From Longimicrobium sp. (GTDB lineage Bacteria > Gemmatimonadota > Gemmatimonadetes > Longimicrobiales > Longimicrobiaceae), in contig DASVTZ010000211.1 in NCBI GenBank assembly GCA_036387335.1, positions 1 through 32,515 on the forward strand: a DNA stretch of 32,515 bases. The letters run 5' to 3'. A model generated the notes under the pieces. That model was not told the origin of the DNA. It did not search any database and was given only the letters and a program-made list of their open reading frames with translations. Below, piece after piece: positions 1 to 7,402 of this stretch; positions within the stretch are counted from its first letter, which is position 1; the number at the start of each line of letters is the position of its first letter. The position numbers were made by a program, and so were the translations under genes.

Positions 1-22
1 ACATGAGGAATCGGTGAACTGC

Positions 23-453
23 AGTGCCAAGTGCCTAGTGCCAAGTGCCTAGTGTGCGCGGATGAAAGTCTCGCGCTTCGAGGAGCTGATCGCGTGGCAG
101 AAGGCTAAGGCGTTGTGTGTGCGGGTTTACCGAGCCACGGCCAAGGGGCAGTTCGCGAAGGACTTCGGCCTGCGTGACCAGATACAGCGGGCTGCGGTGT
201 CCGTGATGTCGAACATCGCGGAGGGATTCGACCGGAATAGTCGTCCCGAGTTCGCGCGCTTTCTGACGTTCGCCCGAGGATCGGCGGGCGAGGTCCGGAG
301 TCAGCTGTACCTGGCGGCAGAACTCGGATATTTGCACCCTGAGGAAGCCGCGGCACTGATCGAAGCGTGCAACGAAGTGACGCGCATCCTTGTCGCGCTA
401 CGCAAATCGCTGGACCGCAGTTACTAGGCACTAGGCACTGGGCACTAGGCACT
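23..453. mobile_element. Candidate IVS-like element: four-helix-bundle gene between inverted heptad arrays
   Basis: Positions 23-53 hold four AGTGCCN heptads plus AGT. Positions 423-453 hold the inverted arrangement, ACT followed by four NGGCACT heptads. The two 31-base arms match at 28 positions as an inverted repeat and enclose one small gene at 62-427, whose TAG stop lies inside the right arm. The unit sits directly upstream of the pyruvate dehydrogenase E1 beta gene. Known four-helix-bundle (S23/IVS) genes are often carried in intervening sequences folded by flanking complementary ends, so a mobile or formerly mobile element is a reasonable inference. No transposase or target duplication is visible. 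Confidence 0.5.
62..427 (+). CDS. Four-helix-bundle protein, 23S rRNA intervening-sequence (S23) family
   Basis: A 121-residue, mostly helical protein. The opening pattern F-E-E-L-I-A-W-Q-K-A, the central R-D-Q-I-Q-R-A-A-V-S-V-M-S-N-I-A-E-G-F block (about residues 38-58) and the following R-F-L-T-F-A-R-G-S-A-G-E-V segment are characteristic of the S23/IVS four-helix-bundle family. Its length is typical. Members form oligomeric bundles; relatives such as Avd act with reverse transcriptases in diversity-generating retroelements, but none is seen here, and the cellular role of stand-alone copies is unknown. The ATG at 62 follows the left heptad array by a few bases and has no clear Shine-Dalgarno. 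Expression may depend on readthrough in the dehydrogenase operon. Confidence 0.88.
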   Translation: MKVSRFEELIAWQKAKALCVRVYRATAKGQFAKDFGLRDQIQRAAVSVMSNIAEGFDRNSRPEFARFLTFARGSAGEVRSQLYLAAELGYLHPEEAAALIEACNEVTRILVALRKSLDRSY

Positions 454-471
454 CTAACTGAAGATGAACGA

Positions 472-1452
472 ATGGCAGTAATTACTTACCGCGAAGCGCT
501 CAACCAGGCGCTCGCTGAAGAGATGCAGCGCGACCCTGACGTCTTCCTCATGGGCGAGGAAGTCGGGGTGTACAACGGCGCTTACAAGGTATCGAAGGGG
601 TTGCTGGAGCAGTTCGGGGAGCTGCGCGTGGTGGATACGCCGATCACGGAGCTCGGGTTCGCGGGGCTGGGGGTGGGCGCGGCGATGACGGGGATCAGGC
701 CGGTGATCGAGTTCATGACGTGGAACTTCGCGATCCTGGCGTTCGACCAGATCTTTAACGCCGCCAGCAAGATGCGCAGCATGAGCGGCGGCCAGTTCAA
801 CATCCCCATCACCTTCCGCGGGCCGAGCGGCGCGGCGCTGCAGCTGGGCGCGCAGCACTCGCAGGCGCTGGAGTCGCAGGTGGCGCACTATCCGGGGGTC
901 AAGGTGGTGGTGCCCGGCACCCCGGCGGACGCCAAGGGGCTGCTCAAGGCCGCCATCCGCGACGACGACCCGGTGTGCGTCTTCGAGGGGGAGATGCTGT
1001 ACAACATCAAGGGCGAGGTGCCCGAGGATGACGACTTCATCATCCCGCTGGGCGTGGCGGACCTGAAGCGCGAGGGGAGCGACGTCTCCATCATCACGCA
1101 CGGCAAGATGATCCACGTGGCGCTCCAGGCGGCCGCGCAGCTCGAAAAGGATGGCATCCAGGCCGACGTGCTGGACCTCCGCTCGCTGCGCCCGCTGGAC
1201 ACCGAGTCGATCATGCGCACCGTCGCCAAGACGAACCGCGTGGTGCTGCTGGAGGAAGGGTGGCCGTTCGGCGGCATCACGACCACGGTGGCCGCGCTAA
1301 TCCAGGAAGAGGCCTTCGACGAGCTGGACGCCCCCATCCTCCGCGTGACGCAGGCCGACGTGCCGATGCCGTACGCCAAGGCGATGGAGCGCGCCGCCAA
1401 GCCGAGCGCGGAGATGGTGGTGGAGAAGGTGAACCGGGTGCTGTACAGATAA
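472..1452 (+). CDS. pdhB: Pyruvate dehydrogenase E1 component, beta subunit
   Basis: A 326-residue transketolase-like beta subunit, full length for the family. With the E1 alpha subunit (not in the window, presumably upstream) it decarboxylates pyruvate and passes the acetyl group to the E2 lipoyl arm. The N-terminus M-A-V-I-T-Y-R-E-A-L-N-Q-A-L and the G-E-E-V-G-V-Y-N-G-A-Y-K stretch are standard for bacterial E1 beta, as are the R-G-P-S-G-A block and the C-terminal V-P-M-P-Y-A-K-A-M-E tail. The ATG at 472 is chosen because the reading frame upstream of it runs through repeat DNA and out-of-frame sequence of the previous gene. E2 follows 99 bases downstream, separated by a large inverted repeat. 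A branched-chain 2-oxoacid dehydrogenase beta subunit is the main alternative. Confidence 0.93.
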   Translation: MAVITYREALNQALAEEMQRDPDVFLMGEEVGVYNGAYKVSKGLLEQFGELRVVDTPITELGFAGLGVGAAMTGIRPVIEFMTWNFAILAFDQIFNAASKMRSMSGGQFNIPITFRGPSGAALQLGAQHSQALESQVAHYPGVKVVVPGTPADAKGLLKAAIRDDDPVCVFEGEMLYNIKGEVPEDDDFIIPLGVADLKREGSDVSIITHGKMIHVALQAAAQLEKDGIQADVLDLRSLRPLDTESIMRTVAKTNRVVLLEEGWPFGGITTTVAALIQEEAFDELDAPILRVTQADVPMPYAKAMERAAKPSAEMVVEKVNRVLYR

Positions 1453-1462
1453 AGAAGTTCCA

Positions 1463-1526
1463 AGTGCCCAGTGCCAAGTGCCTAGTAACCTCGGGCGCAT
1501 CTACTAGGCACTTGGCACTGGGCACT
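1463..1526. repeat. 25-bp perfect inverted repeat of NGGCACT heptads
   Basis: Bases 1463-1487 and 1502-1526 are exact reverse complements, giving a 25-bp stem with a 14-base loop; the right side carries one further heptad to 1533. Each arm is built from the same AGTGCCN units as the arrays at 23-53 and 423-453. It lies between the E1 beta stop and the E2 start, so it would form a large hairpin in the operon transcript. No U-run follows, so a simple intrinsic terminator is unlikely. It could affect mRNA processing or be a gene-less derivative of the upstream element. Confidence 0.85.
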
Positions 1527-1551
1527 AGGCACTTATCAACGGAAGCTCGCA

Positions 1552-2874
1552 ATGGCCACGAAAGTCTACATGGAAGCCCTCTCCCCCACGATGGAGGAGG
1601 GGCGGATCAGCACCTGGCTCAAGAACGAGGGCGACGAGGTCAAGGAAGGCGACGTCCTCGCCGAGGTCGAGACCGACAAGGCCACGATGGAGCTGGTGGC
1701 GCGCGGCTCCGGCGTCCTGCGCAAGCGCATGATCGGCGACGGCGACACAGCCAACGTCGGCGTGGTGATCGCCGTCATCGGCGCGGCGGACGAGGACGTC
1801 TCTGCCCTCACCGGCGGCGGCGATGCGCCGGCGGCACCCGCCAAGGCTCCCGAAGCCGCCGCGCCCGCGCCGGCCGCTCCAGAGCCCGCGCCTCAGCAGG
1901 CGGAAGAGGCTCCGGCTCAGCCAGCAGCTCCCGCCGCGGAGGCCGAGAGCGCCGCGCCCGCGGGCGGCGATGGGCGGGTGAAGGCGTCGCCGCTGGCCCG
2001 GCGCATGGCGGCCGACGCGGGGGTGGACGTCGGCTCGATGCGCGGCAGCGGGCCCGGCGGCCGCATCGTCCGGCGCGACGTGGAGGCGGCGATGCAGGCG
2101 GGCGGTGCGCAGCAGCAGCCCGCACAGCCGCAGGCCGCGGCTCCCGCGCCGCAGCCCCAGGCGGCCGCTCCGGCTCCGCAGGCGGCGGGCGGGCGCGACG
2201 TGCCGGTGTCGCAGATGCGGAAGGCCATCGCCAAGCGCCTTTCCATGTCCAGCGGCCCCGTCCCGCACTTCTACCTCACCGTCGAGATCGACATGGGCGA
2301 GGCGGTGAAGATGAGGGCGCGCATCAACGAGCGCTTCGCCGCCGACGGGGTCAAGGTCTCGCCGAACGACCTGGTGATCCGCGCGGTCGCCGGGGCGCTG
2401 CGCAGGCACCCGTGGGTCAACGCGTCGTGGCAGGGCGACACCATCCGCATGAACGACCGCGTCAACATCGGCGTGGCGGTGGCGGTGGAGGAGGGGCTCA
2501 TCACCCCCGTGATCTTTGACGCGGACCGCAAGGGCGTGACGGAGATCAGCCGAGAGGTGAAGGAGCTTGCCGGGCGCGCCCGCGAGAAGAAGCTGAAGCC
2601 GGAGGAGTACACCGGCTCCACCTTTTCCATCAGCAACCTGGGGATGTTCGGGATCGAGGAGTTCACCGCAGTGCTCAACCCGCCGGAGGCCGCGATCCTG
2701 GCCATCGGCGCCTCGGTGGACAAGGTGGTGGCGGTCGACGGCGAGATGCAGATCCGCCCGCGGATGCGCGTCACCCTCACCTGCGACCACCGCGTCATCG
2801 ACGGGGCCACCGGCGCGGAGTTCCTCCGCACCTTCAAGAGCTACCTCGAAGACCCCATGCTGATGATCGCCTAG
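1552..2874 (+). CDS. pdhC: Dihydrolipoamide acetyltransferase, pyruvate dehydrogenase E2 component
   Basis: A 440-residue E2 with the classic three parts. One lipoyl domain spans about residues 1-80, with the lipoylated lysine at K43 in E-T-D-K-A-T-M-E. A long Ala/Pro/Gln linker follows, then a peripheral-subunit-binding domain at about 143-182 (S-P-L-A-R-R-M-A-A-D...G-P-G-G-R-I). After a second Ala/Pro/Gln linker comes the catalytic acetyltransferase domain at about 213-440, with the active-site D-H-R-V-I-D-G near residues 412-418. It transfers acetyl groups from lipoate to CoA and forms the complex core. The ATG at 1552 has GGAAG eight bases upstream. Neighbours and a single lipoyl domain favour the pyruvate complex over the branched-chain complex. 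Confidence 0.95.
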   Translation: MATKVYMEALSPTMEEGRISTWLKNEGDEVKEGDVLAEVETDKATMELVARGSGVLRKRMIGDGDTANVGVVIAVIGAADEDVSALTGGGDAPAAPAKAPEAAAPAPAAPEPAPQQAEEAPAQPAAPAAEAESAAPAGGDGRVKASPLARRMAADAGVDVGSMRGSGPGGRIVRRDVEAAMQAGGAQQQPAQPQAAAPAPQPQAAAPAPQAAGGRDVPVSQMRKAIAKRLSMSSGPVPHFYLTVEIDMGEAVKMRARINERFAADGVKVSPNDLVIRAVAGALRRHPWVNASWQGDTIRMNDRVNIGVAVAVEEGLITPVIFDADRKGVTEISREVKELAGRAREKKLKPEEYTGSTFSISNLGMFGIEEFTAVLNPPEAAILAIGASVDKVVAVDGEMQIRPRMRVTLTCDHRVIDGATGAEFLRTFKSYLEDPMLMIA

Positions 2875-2897
2875 CCCGCATCACCCGCACATCCACC

Positions 2898-2929
2898 ACG
2901 CCCCGGACAGCCTCCGCCGTCCGGGGCGT
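2898..2929 (+). terminator. Hairpin after the E2 gene
   Basis: An 11-bp perfect stem (2898-2908 with 2919-2929) and a 10-base loop lie 24 bases after the E2 stop. There is no T-run after it, so it is at best a weak or factor-assisted terminator or a 3'-end protecting hairpin. Confidence 0.5.
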
Positions 2930-2949
2930 CGTGCATCCTGCCACGCCCC

Positions 2950-2987
2950 CCCGTAGGGGCCGCCCCACGTGGCTGCCCGTGCCCGCC
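2950..2987 (+). repeat. Palindromic intergenic repeat, type P1 (CACGTGG core)
   Basis: A copy of a family with a GTAGGGGC left flank, a GCC-CCACGTGG-CTGCCC core and a GTGCCCGCC right flank. Other copies are at 13998, 16435 and 32282. This 309-base gap (2875-3183) otherwise holds the E2 hairpin and presumably the promoter of the PPC gene; a weak TAGATT -10-like hexamer sits at about 3110. Confidence 0.8.
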
Positions 2988-3183
2988 ATTGCTCCCGCAC
3001 CCCGCCGTGAGCACCGAACATTGGCGGCGAACGATCCTGCATCAGCCGTCATCGTGCCTCCACCCCTGCAACCGCCGGAGAGAAGCCTTTTCTTTCTTAC
3101 GCCGCACGCTAGATTGGCGACGGCGCACCCTCCTCACCGGGCACCTCCGCACCGCCCGAGCTCACCACCACATCCCGATCGCG

Positions 3184-4323
3184 ATGCTCAGAACTTCGTT
3201 GCTGGCAGCAGGGGCCGTCCTGGCCTTCGCGCTTCCGCTGCACGCCCAGGTCCCCATCCGCGTCGGGCAGACGGTGCGCGGAGAGCTCTCCGCCACCGAC
3301 CCCAAGGCGGACGACGACTCGCACTACGACCTCTACACCTTTCGCGCCCGCCAGGGTGAGCGCGTGACCTTTACCCTGCGCTCCTCCGCGTTCGACGCCT
3401 ACCTGGCGGTCGGGCGCATGGAGGGCGGCGAGTTCGACCAGATCGAGAGCGACGACGACGGGGCCGGCGGCACCGATGCGCGCGTCACCATCACCTTTTC
3501 GGAAGCTGGGGACTACGTCGTCCGCGCCAACTCGCTCGGCGCGGGGGAGACGGGCGCGTACACCCTGATGGCCGAAGCGGGGGGCGAGGAGGAGGACGAC
3601 GAGGACGAGAGCACCCCGGCAGCCGTCGCCGCGCCGATCCGCATGGGGCAGACGGTGAGCGGAGCGCTGGCGGCATCCGACCCCAAGATGGGCGACGGAT
3701 CGTACTTCGACCACTTCAGCTTCACCGGCCGCCGCGGCGATCGGGTGGAAGTGGTGATGCGCTCCACCGCCTTCGACTCGCACCTGTCGGTGGGGCAGCT
3801 CAACGGCACCGAGCTGAACGTCCTGGAATCGGACGACGACGGCGCGGGCGGAAACGATGCGCGCGTGCGCCTGACCCTGCCGGAGGACGGCCAGTACGTC
3901 ATCCGCGCCAACTCCGTGGAGGGCGGCGAGACGGGCGCGTACACCATCGCCCTGCGCCCCTTCACGCCGCCGCCGGCCCCGCGGCCACAGGCGATCCGCG
4001 CGGGCCAGACCGTCAGCGGCCAGCTCTCCGACAGCGACGCGCAGGCGGACGACGACTCCTACTACGACGCCTTCGTGTACGAGGGCCGCGCGGGCGAGAA
4101 GCTGCGCATCACCATGCGCTCGCCGGACTTCGACGCCTTCCTCTCCATCGGCCAGGGGACGGGGGAGGCCTTCGAGTCGATCCAGACCGACGACGACGAG
4201 GGCGGCGGCACCGACGCGAAGATCGAGATCACCCTTCCGCGCACCGGCACGTACGTGATCCGCGCGAACACCCTCGGCGGCGGCGAAACGGGGGCGTACA
4301 CCCTGATCGTCGAGCGGCTGTGA
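3184..4323 (+). CDS. Secreted protein of three 110-residue PPC-like modules
   Basis: A 379-residue exported protein. Residues 1-22 form a signal peptide ending A-L-P-L-H-A-Q. The rest is three homologous modules of exactly 110 residues each (24-133, 151-260, 270-379), joined by an acidic linker and a proline-rich linker. Each module starts P/A-I-R-x-G-Q-T-V-x-G, has a Y-D-x-F core and an S/T-D-D-D-x-G-G-G/N-D-A acidic loop, and ends Y-V-I/V-R-A-N...E-T-G-A-Y-T. This matches bacterial pre-peptidase C-terminal (PPC) beta-sandwich domains. The Asp-rich loops suggest Ca2+ binding, by inference. No protease or other catalytic domain is present, so a surface or periplasmic binding role is likely. 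The ATG at 3184 is chosen because it begins the signal peptide. A related gene follows. Confidence 0.85.
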   Translation: MLRTSLLAAGAVLAFALPLHAQVPIRVGQTVRGELSATDPKADDDSHYDLYTFRARQGERVTFTLRSSAFDAYLAVGRMEGGEFDQIESDDDGAGGTDARVTITFSEAGDYVVRANSLGAGETGAYTLMAEAGGEEEDDEDESTPAAVAAPIRMGQTVSGALAASDPKMGDGSYFDHFSFTGRRGDRVEVVMRSTAFDSHLSVGQLNGTELNVLESDDDGAGGNDARVRLTLPEDGQYVIRANSVEGGETGAYTIALRPFTPPPAPRPQAIRAGQTVSGQLSDSDAQADDDSYYDAFVYEGRAGEKLRITMRSPDFDAFLSIGQGTGEAFESIQTDDDEGGGTDAKIEITLPRTGTYVIRANTLGGGETGAYTLIVERL

Positions 4324-4382
4324 TCCTTTCCCGACCGGCGGCTCCCAAGGCCGCCACCCACTTCCCCCGGAACGAGAAGACG

Positions 4383-5525
4383 ATGAACGCGATTCGACGT
4401 GGCGCCGTGGCGGCGCTCCTCCTGGCGGGCGCGGCGGCTCCCGCCGTGGCGCAGGCCAATCACCCCGCCATCCGCCCGGGGCAGACGGTCAACGGGACGC
4501 TCTCCGAGTCCGATCCCACCCCCACCGAGCGGGGCCGCTTCAAGGTGTACCGCTTCGAGGCCGCCGCGGGGCGCCCGTACGTCATCGTCATGCGCTCCAA
4601 GGATTTCGACGCGTACCTGCGCGTGGCGCGCAACGTGGGCGGCATCACCGACGTCCTCAAGGAAGACGACGATCACGGCGGCGACACCGACGCGCGCATC
4701 CGCTTCACCCCCAAGGACGCCGGCACCTACCTGCTGGTAGCGCAGTCGCTGGACCCGGAGAAGACGGGCGCCTTCACGCTCAGCCTGGCGGACGCGCCGC
4801 GCGTCTCCACCGGCGCGCCGCGCCCCATCCGCGTCGGCGAGACGGTGACGGGCTCGCTCTCCGAGACCGACGCGATCCTGGAGGACGACGACACCTTCTA
4901 CGACAGCTACATCCTCACCGGCCGCCCCGGACAGCGCCTGTCGATCGAGATGAAGTCCGACTCGTTCGACACCTTTCTGAACCTGGGGCGGATGACGGGC
5001 GGCGAGTTCGTCTCCAAGTCCACGGACGACGACGGCGCGGGGGAGGGCACCAACTCGCGGATGCGGGTGACGCTGGACGAGGAGGGCGAGTACGTGCTGC
5101 GCGCCAACTCGGTGGGGAGCGCCACCGGGCCGTACACGCTGATGGTTACCGAGCGCCCGGCGAGCCGCCCCGCCACCCCGCAGGCGCTGCGCCCCGAGAC
5201 GGACGCAGAGGGCGCGCTGGAGGACGGCGACGCCGAGGCCGACGACGGAGCGCTGTACGACTACTGGAGCTTCCGCGGCCGCAAGGACGAGCCGGTGACC
5301 TTCACCCTGTCGTCCGACGCGTTCGACACGGTGGTGGCGGTGGGGCGGCTGGTGAACGGCCGCTTCGAGGAGATCTCCAGCAACGACGACGGCCCGGACG
5401 GCACCAACTCGCACCTGGAAGTCACCCTCCCGGAGGACGGCGACTACGTGGTGCGCGCCAGCTCTCTGGGCGCGGGCGGCGTCGGCGCGTACAAGCTGCG
5501 GATGAGTAGCGCGCGCAACCGGTAG
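4383..5525 (+). CDS. Second secreted three-module PPC-like protein
   Basis: A 380-residue paralogue of the preceding gene, 59 bases downstream and probably co-transcribed. A signal peptide (about residues 1-24, ending A-V-A-Q) is followed by three PPC-like modules. They have the same Q-T-V-x-G or E-T-V-x-G start, F-D-x-F/Y-L core, D-D-D acidic loop (N-D-D-G-P-D-G-T-N in the third) and Y-V-x-R-A-x-S end. Divergence from the first gene is much greater than among the first gene's own modules, and the first module here is the most drifted (D-D-D-H-G-G-D-T-D-A). The ATG at 4383 begins the signal peptide. A GTG overlapping the previous stop at 4320 would add 21 unlikely residues. A strong terminator follows. 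Confidence 0.83.
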   Translation: MNAIRRGAVAALLLAGAAAPAVAQANHPAIRPGQTVNGTLSESDPTPTERGRFKVYRFEAAAGRPYVIVMRSKDFDAYLRVARNVGGITDVLKEDDDHGGDTDARIRFTPKDAGTYLLVAQSLDPEKTGAFTLSLADAPRVSTGAPRPIRVGETVTGSLSETDAILEDDDTFYDSYILTGRPGQRLSIEMKSDSFDTFLNLGRMTGGEFVSKSTDDDGAGEGTNSRMRVTLDEEGEYVLRANSVGSATGPYTLMVTERPASRPATPQALRPETDAEGALEDGDAEADDGALYDYWSFRGRKDEPVTFTLSSDAFDTVVAVGRLVNGRFEEISSNDDGPDGTNSHLEVTLPEDGDYVVRASSLGAGGVGAYKLRMSSARNR

Positions 5526-5557
5526 GGGGCCCCACCCCCAGCGTCGCTCCGCGACGC

Positions 5558-5596
5558 ATCCCCCTCCCCCGATACTGCCCGGGGGAGGGGGATTTT
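5558..5596 (+). terminator. Intrinsic terminator after the PPC gene pair
   Basis: A 13-bp perfect stem (5558-5570 with 5581-5593), a 10-base loop and a TTTT run. A smaller perfect hairpin (5541-5557, 7-bp stem) precedes it. It closes the plus-strand PPC unit, facing the convergent anti-sigma gene that ends at 5607. Confidence 0.85.
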
Positions 5597-5606
5597 GCAT
5601 GCGTGG

Positions 5607-6539
5607 CTAGTTCTGCTCTTTGTCCGCGGAGGATGGCTCGGCGGTCGCCTGCAGGGGGATCGTCCAGATCCAGTCGGTCTTGGACTTGGAAATACCGATC
5701 ACCGACTCAGGCCCGTCGCCCACCTGCACGCGCAGCGAGCGGAAATACACGGGGATGGTGAGCATGTAGTGCGCGCGGGAGCTCGGGCGGTTCCGCACGC
5801 GGACGCCGCCCTCCACCGCCACGATCCGCTCGCCGCGATGCCCGCTGGTGACCTGCGCGGTGGCATCCTCCACGTCGCGCAGCCAGACCGTGGCCGTGCC
5901 GCCGCGCTGCAGCGTCTCGAAGCGGATCGTCACCTCCGGACCGTCGGGGGTGAACTTCACCGGCGCGGTGGCCCCCGGCGCTACGGTCCTGCGGGGCTGC
6001 ACCTGCACGCGCTGCCGCGGCGTGGCGTCCGGGCGCTGGGTGCGTACGGCCTCCACGGCCGGCGGGGCGGCGGCGGCCACCGGCGGGGGCGGCTCGTCGC
6101 CATCCAGCATGCGCAGGACGCCCGCCAGCAGCGGTCCCGGCTTGTCGCCCGCCACCGCCTCCACGCGGTCGGAGACCCAGGCGCGGCCGGGCTGCGTCGT
6201 CATCGCCCCCAGCAGCCCGAGCATGAAGAGGGCGGCCGCGCGCAGCAGCACCCTGCCGCTGAGCGGGCCGGTGGCCGAGCTGCGCAGGCGGGCGCGGTCC
6301 ATGGCGGCCAGCGCCACGGCCCGCTTTCCGGAGTCGGGGAGCTGCACCGGCAGCTCGCCGATCAGCGCGCTGACGGTGGCGGAGCGCCGCTCCAGCTCGG
6401 CGAGCTGGGCGGAGCAGGCGGCGCACTGCCCCAGGTGGTGCCGCGCGTGCCGAAGCGCGTCGCGGTCGAGCTGCCGGTCCAGGTATCGAAGCAGGTCCGT
6501 CTCACCCAGATGGGTGCGCGGACCGATCACAAAGCTCAT
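5607..6539 (-). CDS. Anti-sigma factor with N-terminal zinc finger and one membrane segment
   Basis: A 310-residue protein. The N-terminal region carries an H-L-G-Q-C-A-A-C zinc-binding motif (H35, C39, C42), typical of zf-HC2/ZAS anti-sigma domains that bind and inhibit ECF sigma factors. One transmembrane helix lies at about 98-114. The remaining 195 residues are predicted extracytoplasmic: a Pro/Ala-rich linker followed by a beta-rich C-terminal domain of no recognised family. The ATG at 6539 overlaps the sigma gene stop (ATGA), so the two are translationally coupled. The likely role is to hold the cognate sigma factor at the membrane until an envelope signal arrives; the signal is unknown. 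Confidence 0.85.
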   Translation of the reverse strand: MSFVIGPRTHLGETDLLRYLDRQLDRDALRHARHHLGQCAACSAQLAELERRSATVSALIGELPVQLPDSGKRAVALAAMDRARLRSSATGPLSGRVLLRAAALFMLGLLGAMTTQPGRAWVSDRVEAVAGDKPGPLLAGVLRMLDGDEPPPPVAAAAPPAVEAVRTQRPDATPRQRVQVQPRRTVAPGATAPVKFTPDGPEVTIRFETLQRGGTATVWLRDVEDATAQVTSGHRGERIVAVEGGVRVRNRPSSRAHYMLTIPVYFRSLRVQVGDGPESVIGISKSKTDWIWTIPLQATAEPSSADKEQN

Positions 6540-7054
6540 CGAAGGCTCTCGGTTGAGGGAGAGAGCTCCGCGGAAAGTTTCTTGAGCGCCCGTGCCAGCA
6601 TGGTTCCCACCGACCCGGTGGTGGTCCCCACCGCGTCTGCGATCTCGTGATGCGCGAAGCCTTCCTCGCGCATCAGCAGCACGGTGCGCTCCTTCCACGA
6701 AAGGCGGTCCAGCGCGGCCCTCACCAGGCGCCGCCGTTCCTCACTCTCGGTAGCCGCGTCCGGCGCGGGGCCCATGTCGCCCACGGGCGCCCTCTCGGGC
6801 GTCGCGCGGAGCAGCGTGAGCCAGCGCGCACGGGCGCGGGCGGTGTCGCGTACCACGTTGGTGGCCACCGCGTACAGCCAGGCCCGCACGTGGCGGTCCT
6901 GCGGCGGCCGCTCCACCAGGCGTACGAACGCTTCCTGCGCCGCGTCCGCCGCCAGGTCCGGGTCGCCGGTCAGGCGCACCAGGTAGCGGTACAGCCCGTC
7001 GTAGTGCTCCAGGAAGAGCTTCGTGGGATTCAACGGCTCTTCCTCGTCGTACAT
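6536..7054 (-). CDS. ECF-family RNA polymerase sigma factor
   Basis: A 172-residue group 4 sigma factor. Region 2 spans about residues 14-78, including D-L-A-A-D-A-A-Q-E-A-F-V-R-L (33-46) and R-A-W-L-Y-A-V-A-T-N-V-V-R-D. Region 4 spans about 108-162, with L-S-W-K-E-R-T-V-L-L-M-R-E-E-G-F and a helix-turn-helix at 132-157. It directs RNA polymerase to a small regulon, probably including its own operon. The ATG at 7054 starts M-Y-D-E-E-E; longer upstream readings run into repeat DNA. No strong Shine-Dalgarno is visible. It overlaps the anti-sigma gene by four bases. Confidence 0.92.
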   Translation of the reverse strand: MYDEEEPLNPTKLFLEHYDGLYRYLVRLTGDPDLAADAAQEAFVRLVERPPQDRHVRAWLYAVATNVVRDTARARARWLTLLRATPERAPVGDMGPAPDAATESEERRRLVRAALDRLSWKERTVLLMREEGFAHHEIADAVGTTTGSVGTMLARALKKLSAELSPSTESLR

Positions 7055-7402
7055 CGGAGGCAAGATGGCTACGGGCTCTGAATTGTCGGGGTGGAACGCG
7101 CCGGGCCGGCGGATTCTGACCGGAGCTGCGGCAGGAAGGGTGCCGGGAAGGATATTGCGCGGGGGCGGGGGGGCGGAAGGGAGTGCATTAGTGCGTGAGT
7201 GCGGCGGGCCCCCTCCCCCCGGCCGCCTCCCCCGCCCGCGGGGGCGCAGGGCGAGGGCGGGGGACAACACCGTGTGCGTTGCGCGATGCCCGTACGGGCG
7301 CGCACCGCAAACTGCGCCCATGCCAGACCGCTTCAGCGGTCTTCGCGTAGTTCCAGCCGGGGGATTTATCCCCCGGCGGTGCGGGCGCCGGCCCTGCCCT
7401 GC
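7055..7402. repeat. Gene-free interval with G/C-rich repeat and two palindromes
   Basis: This 348-base stretch holds an inverted copy of the P5 repeat (about 7202-7265; other copies at 23284 and 32474), a perfect 8-bp palindrome at 7325-7342 and a perfect 9-bp palindrome with a TT loop at 7357-7376. The two palindromes lie downstream of endonuclease V on the minus strand and could end its transcript, although neither has a T-run. The sigma-factor promoter must lie in the low-coordinate part; none is clear. Confidence 0.6.

Noticed and set aside
23-1533. Heptad arrays as a CRISPR array
   Set aside because: Units are seven bases, contiguous and without spacers; no cas genes in the window.
1260-2519. 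Long open frames overlapping the dehydrogenase genes in other frames
   Set aside because: Low-complexity Arg/Gly-rich translations typical of shadow frames in high-GC coding DNA; the E1 beta and E2 frames are unambiguous.
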